Of a stretch of 64,000 nucleotides of DNA, positions 63,346 to 64,000 are shown in pieces. Origin of the DNA: Chitinophaga sancti (GTDB lineage: Bacteria > Bacteroidota > Bacteroidia > Chitinophagales > Chitinophagaceae); NCBI RefSeq assembly GCF_034424315.1, contig NZ_CP139972.1:6952501-7016500 (forward strand), in the 5' to 3' direction. Every line of letters begins with the position of its first letter. The first letter of the stretch is position 1. Made by a program: the position numbers and the translations under genes. The notes beneath the pieces are model-generated. The model saw nothing but the letters and a program-made list of their open reading frames with translations. It was not told the DNA's origin and made no database searches.

Positions 63346-64000
63346 TTAAGCACTACAAGTCACACAGCCTTCTTCCATGGTGCACACTGCACCTTCAATT
63401 ATGTCCACCTCATCCAGCTTTGGATCTACTTTCTTTTCACCTGCAGGAGCTGTTGCTGCAATCATAGGTTCCATATTCTGGCCTCCCTGTTTTTCTACAG
63501 TAAACTGTACTGCCTGTGCTGCAGCCTGTGTACGCAGATAATACATACCTGTTTTCAGACCTCTCTTCCACGCGTGGAAGTGCATAGATGTCAGCTTCGC
63601 AGCAGAAGGTGTATCAACAAAAAGGTTCAGTGACTGAGACTGACAAATGAAAGCACCACGATCAGCAGCCATATCAATAATTGTACGTTGTTTGATTTCC
63701 CAAACGGTTTTGTACAGCGCTTTGATATTAGCTGGTATTTCCTGGATGTGCTGGATAGAACCGTTTGCCGCAATGATTTTGTTCTTCATATCATTATCCC
63801 ACAGGCCCAGCTCTACCAGATCTTTCAGCAGGTGTTTGTTTACTACCACAAATTCCCCACTCAGTACACGACGGGTGTAGATGTTAGATGTATATGGTTC
63901 AAAACATTCGTTGTTACCAAGGATCTGAGAAGTAGATGCAGTCGGCATTGGCGCCAGTAAAAGTGAGTTACGGATACCATGCTTCTTAATCGATGTTTTC
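63346..64000 (-). CDS. nrdA: Ribonucleoside-diphosphate reductase, large subunit (C-terminal part)
   Basis: The frame is open to the right edge, so the start lies beyond it; about 217 C-terminal residues are visible. [19 protein letters not shown] followed by [14 protein letters not shown] is the class Ia/Ib substrate region, and the chain ends in [12 protein letters not shown], the redox cysteine tail that re-reduces the active site. [20 protein letters not shown] and [21 protein letters not shown] (seen in part) also match. The enzyme makes deoxyribonucleotides with the small subunit, not in the window. Confidence 0.95.
   Translation of the reverse strand, partial: KTSIKKHGIRNSLLLAPMPTASTSQILGNNECFEPYTSNIYTRRVLSGEFVVVNKHLLKDLVELGLWDNDMKNKIIAANGSIQHIQEIPANIKALYKTVWEIKQRTIIDMAADRGAFICQSQSLNLFVDTPSAAKLTSMHFHAWKRGLKTGMYYLRTQAAAQAVQFTVEKQGGQNMEPMIAATAPAGEKKVDPKLDEVDIIEGAVCTMEEGCVTCSA

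Noticed and set aside
1..64000. Search for CRISPR arrays, insertion sequences, tRNA and rRNA genes
   Set aside because: I saw no regularly spaced direct repeats, no transposase frames, and no cloverleaf-like or rRNA-like sequence in the gaps; a dedicated tRNA scan was not possible.

Overview
The window is a gene-dense chromosomal segment of a Bacteroidota bacterium, most likely family Chitinophagaceae and plausibly Chitinophaga (inference from protein style and gene sets, not a database match). Supporting signs are promoters of the Bacteroidota type (a TTG/TTTG box about 20 nt upstream of TAnnTTTG), the near absence of Shine-Dalgarno sequences, a DAHP synthase-chorismate mutase fusion, DUF2851 and DUF2520 proteins, a CarboxypepD_reg-like secreted protein and sodium/sugar symport with xylose isomerase. 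There are no insertion sequences, phage genes, CRISPR arrays, tRNAs or rRNAs that I can see.

Layout. 1-865: end of a sugar nucleotidyltransferase. 866-7978: branched-chain amino acid genes ilvE, ilvD, ilvB, ilvN, ilvA, preceded by a leader peptide rich in Ile/Val and a terminator (attenuator); ilvC is not present. 8183-10269: two oxidoreductases. 10364-16818: xylose module (sodium/sugar symporter, xylB, xylA, a secreted protein, aldose 1-epimerase). 16888-18054: CsbD and a 49-aa membrane miniprotein (stress pair), then a secreted protein. 18188-20359: ECF sigma factor, a protein that joins an anti-sigma-like N-terminus to a membrane-anchored HtrA-like protease, and a small lipoprotein. 20360-28497: aromatic amino acid operon (pheA, aminotransferase, tyrA, DAHP synthase-chorismate mutase, aroB, aroA, aroC) preceded by two tandem Phe/Tyr leader peptides, each with its own terminator. 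28552-32237 (minus): FKBP isomerase, CocE-type hydrolase, MmcQ/YjbR protein, small membrane protein. 32426-36018: gcvP and a cysteine-cluster protein, divergent. 36056-43165: MFS transporter, S41 processing protease, SirB1-like protein, topA. 43550-46409: DUF2520, KdsC-type phosphatase, UbiA prenyltransferase and Maf, closely packed. 46495-49210 (minus): SAM-I riboswitch, cystathionine gamma-synthase-like enzyme, homoserine dehydrogenase. 49270-52849: DUF2851, a secreted protein, lipA. 53452-59206: tripartite RND efflux operon (TolC, adaptor, pump). 59283-64000: an anti-sigma-like small membrane protein, an AsmA-family protein, trmH and the 3' end of the ribonucleotide reductase large subunit gene.

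The main discovery is regulatory. Three amino acid leader-peptide attenuators (one Ile/Val, two in series for Phe/Tyr) and one SAM-I riboswitch sit in front of the amino acid operons here. Each leader has a start codon, a run of the regulatory codons, a sequence at the stop codon able to pair with the 5' arm of the following terminator, and that terminator with a U-run. Most gene ends carry strong hairpin terminators, several shared by convergent genes.
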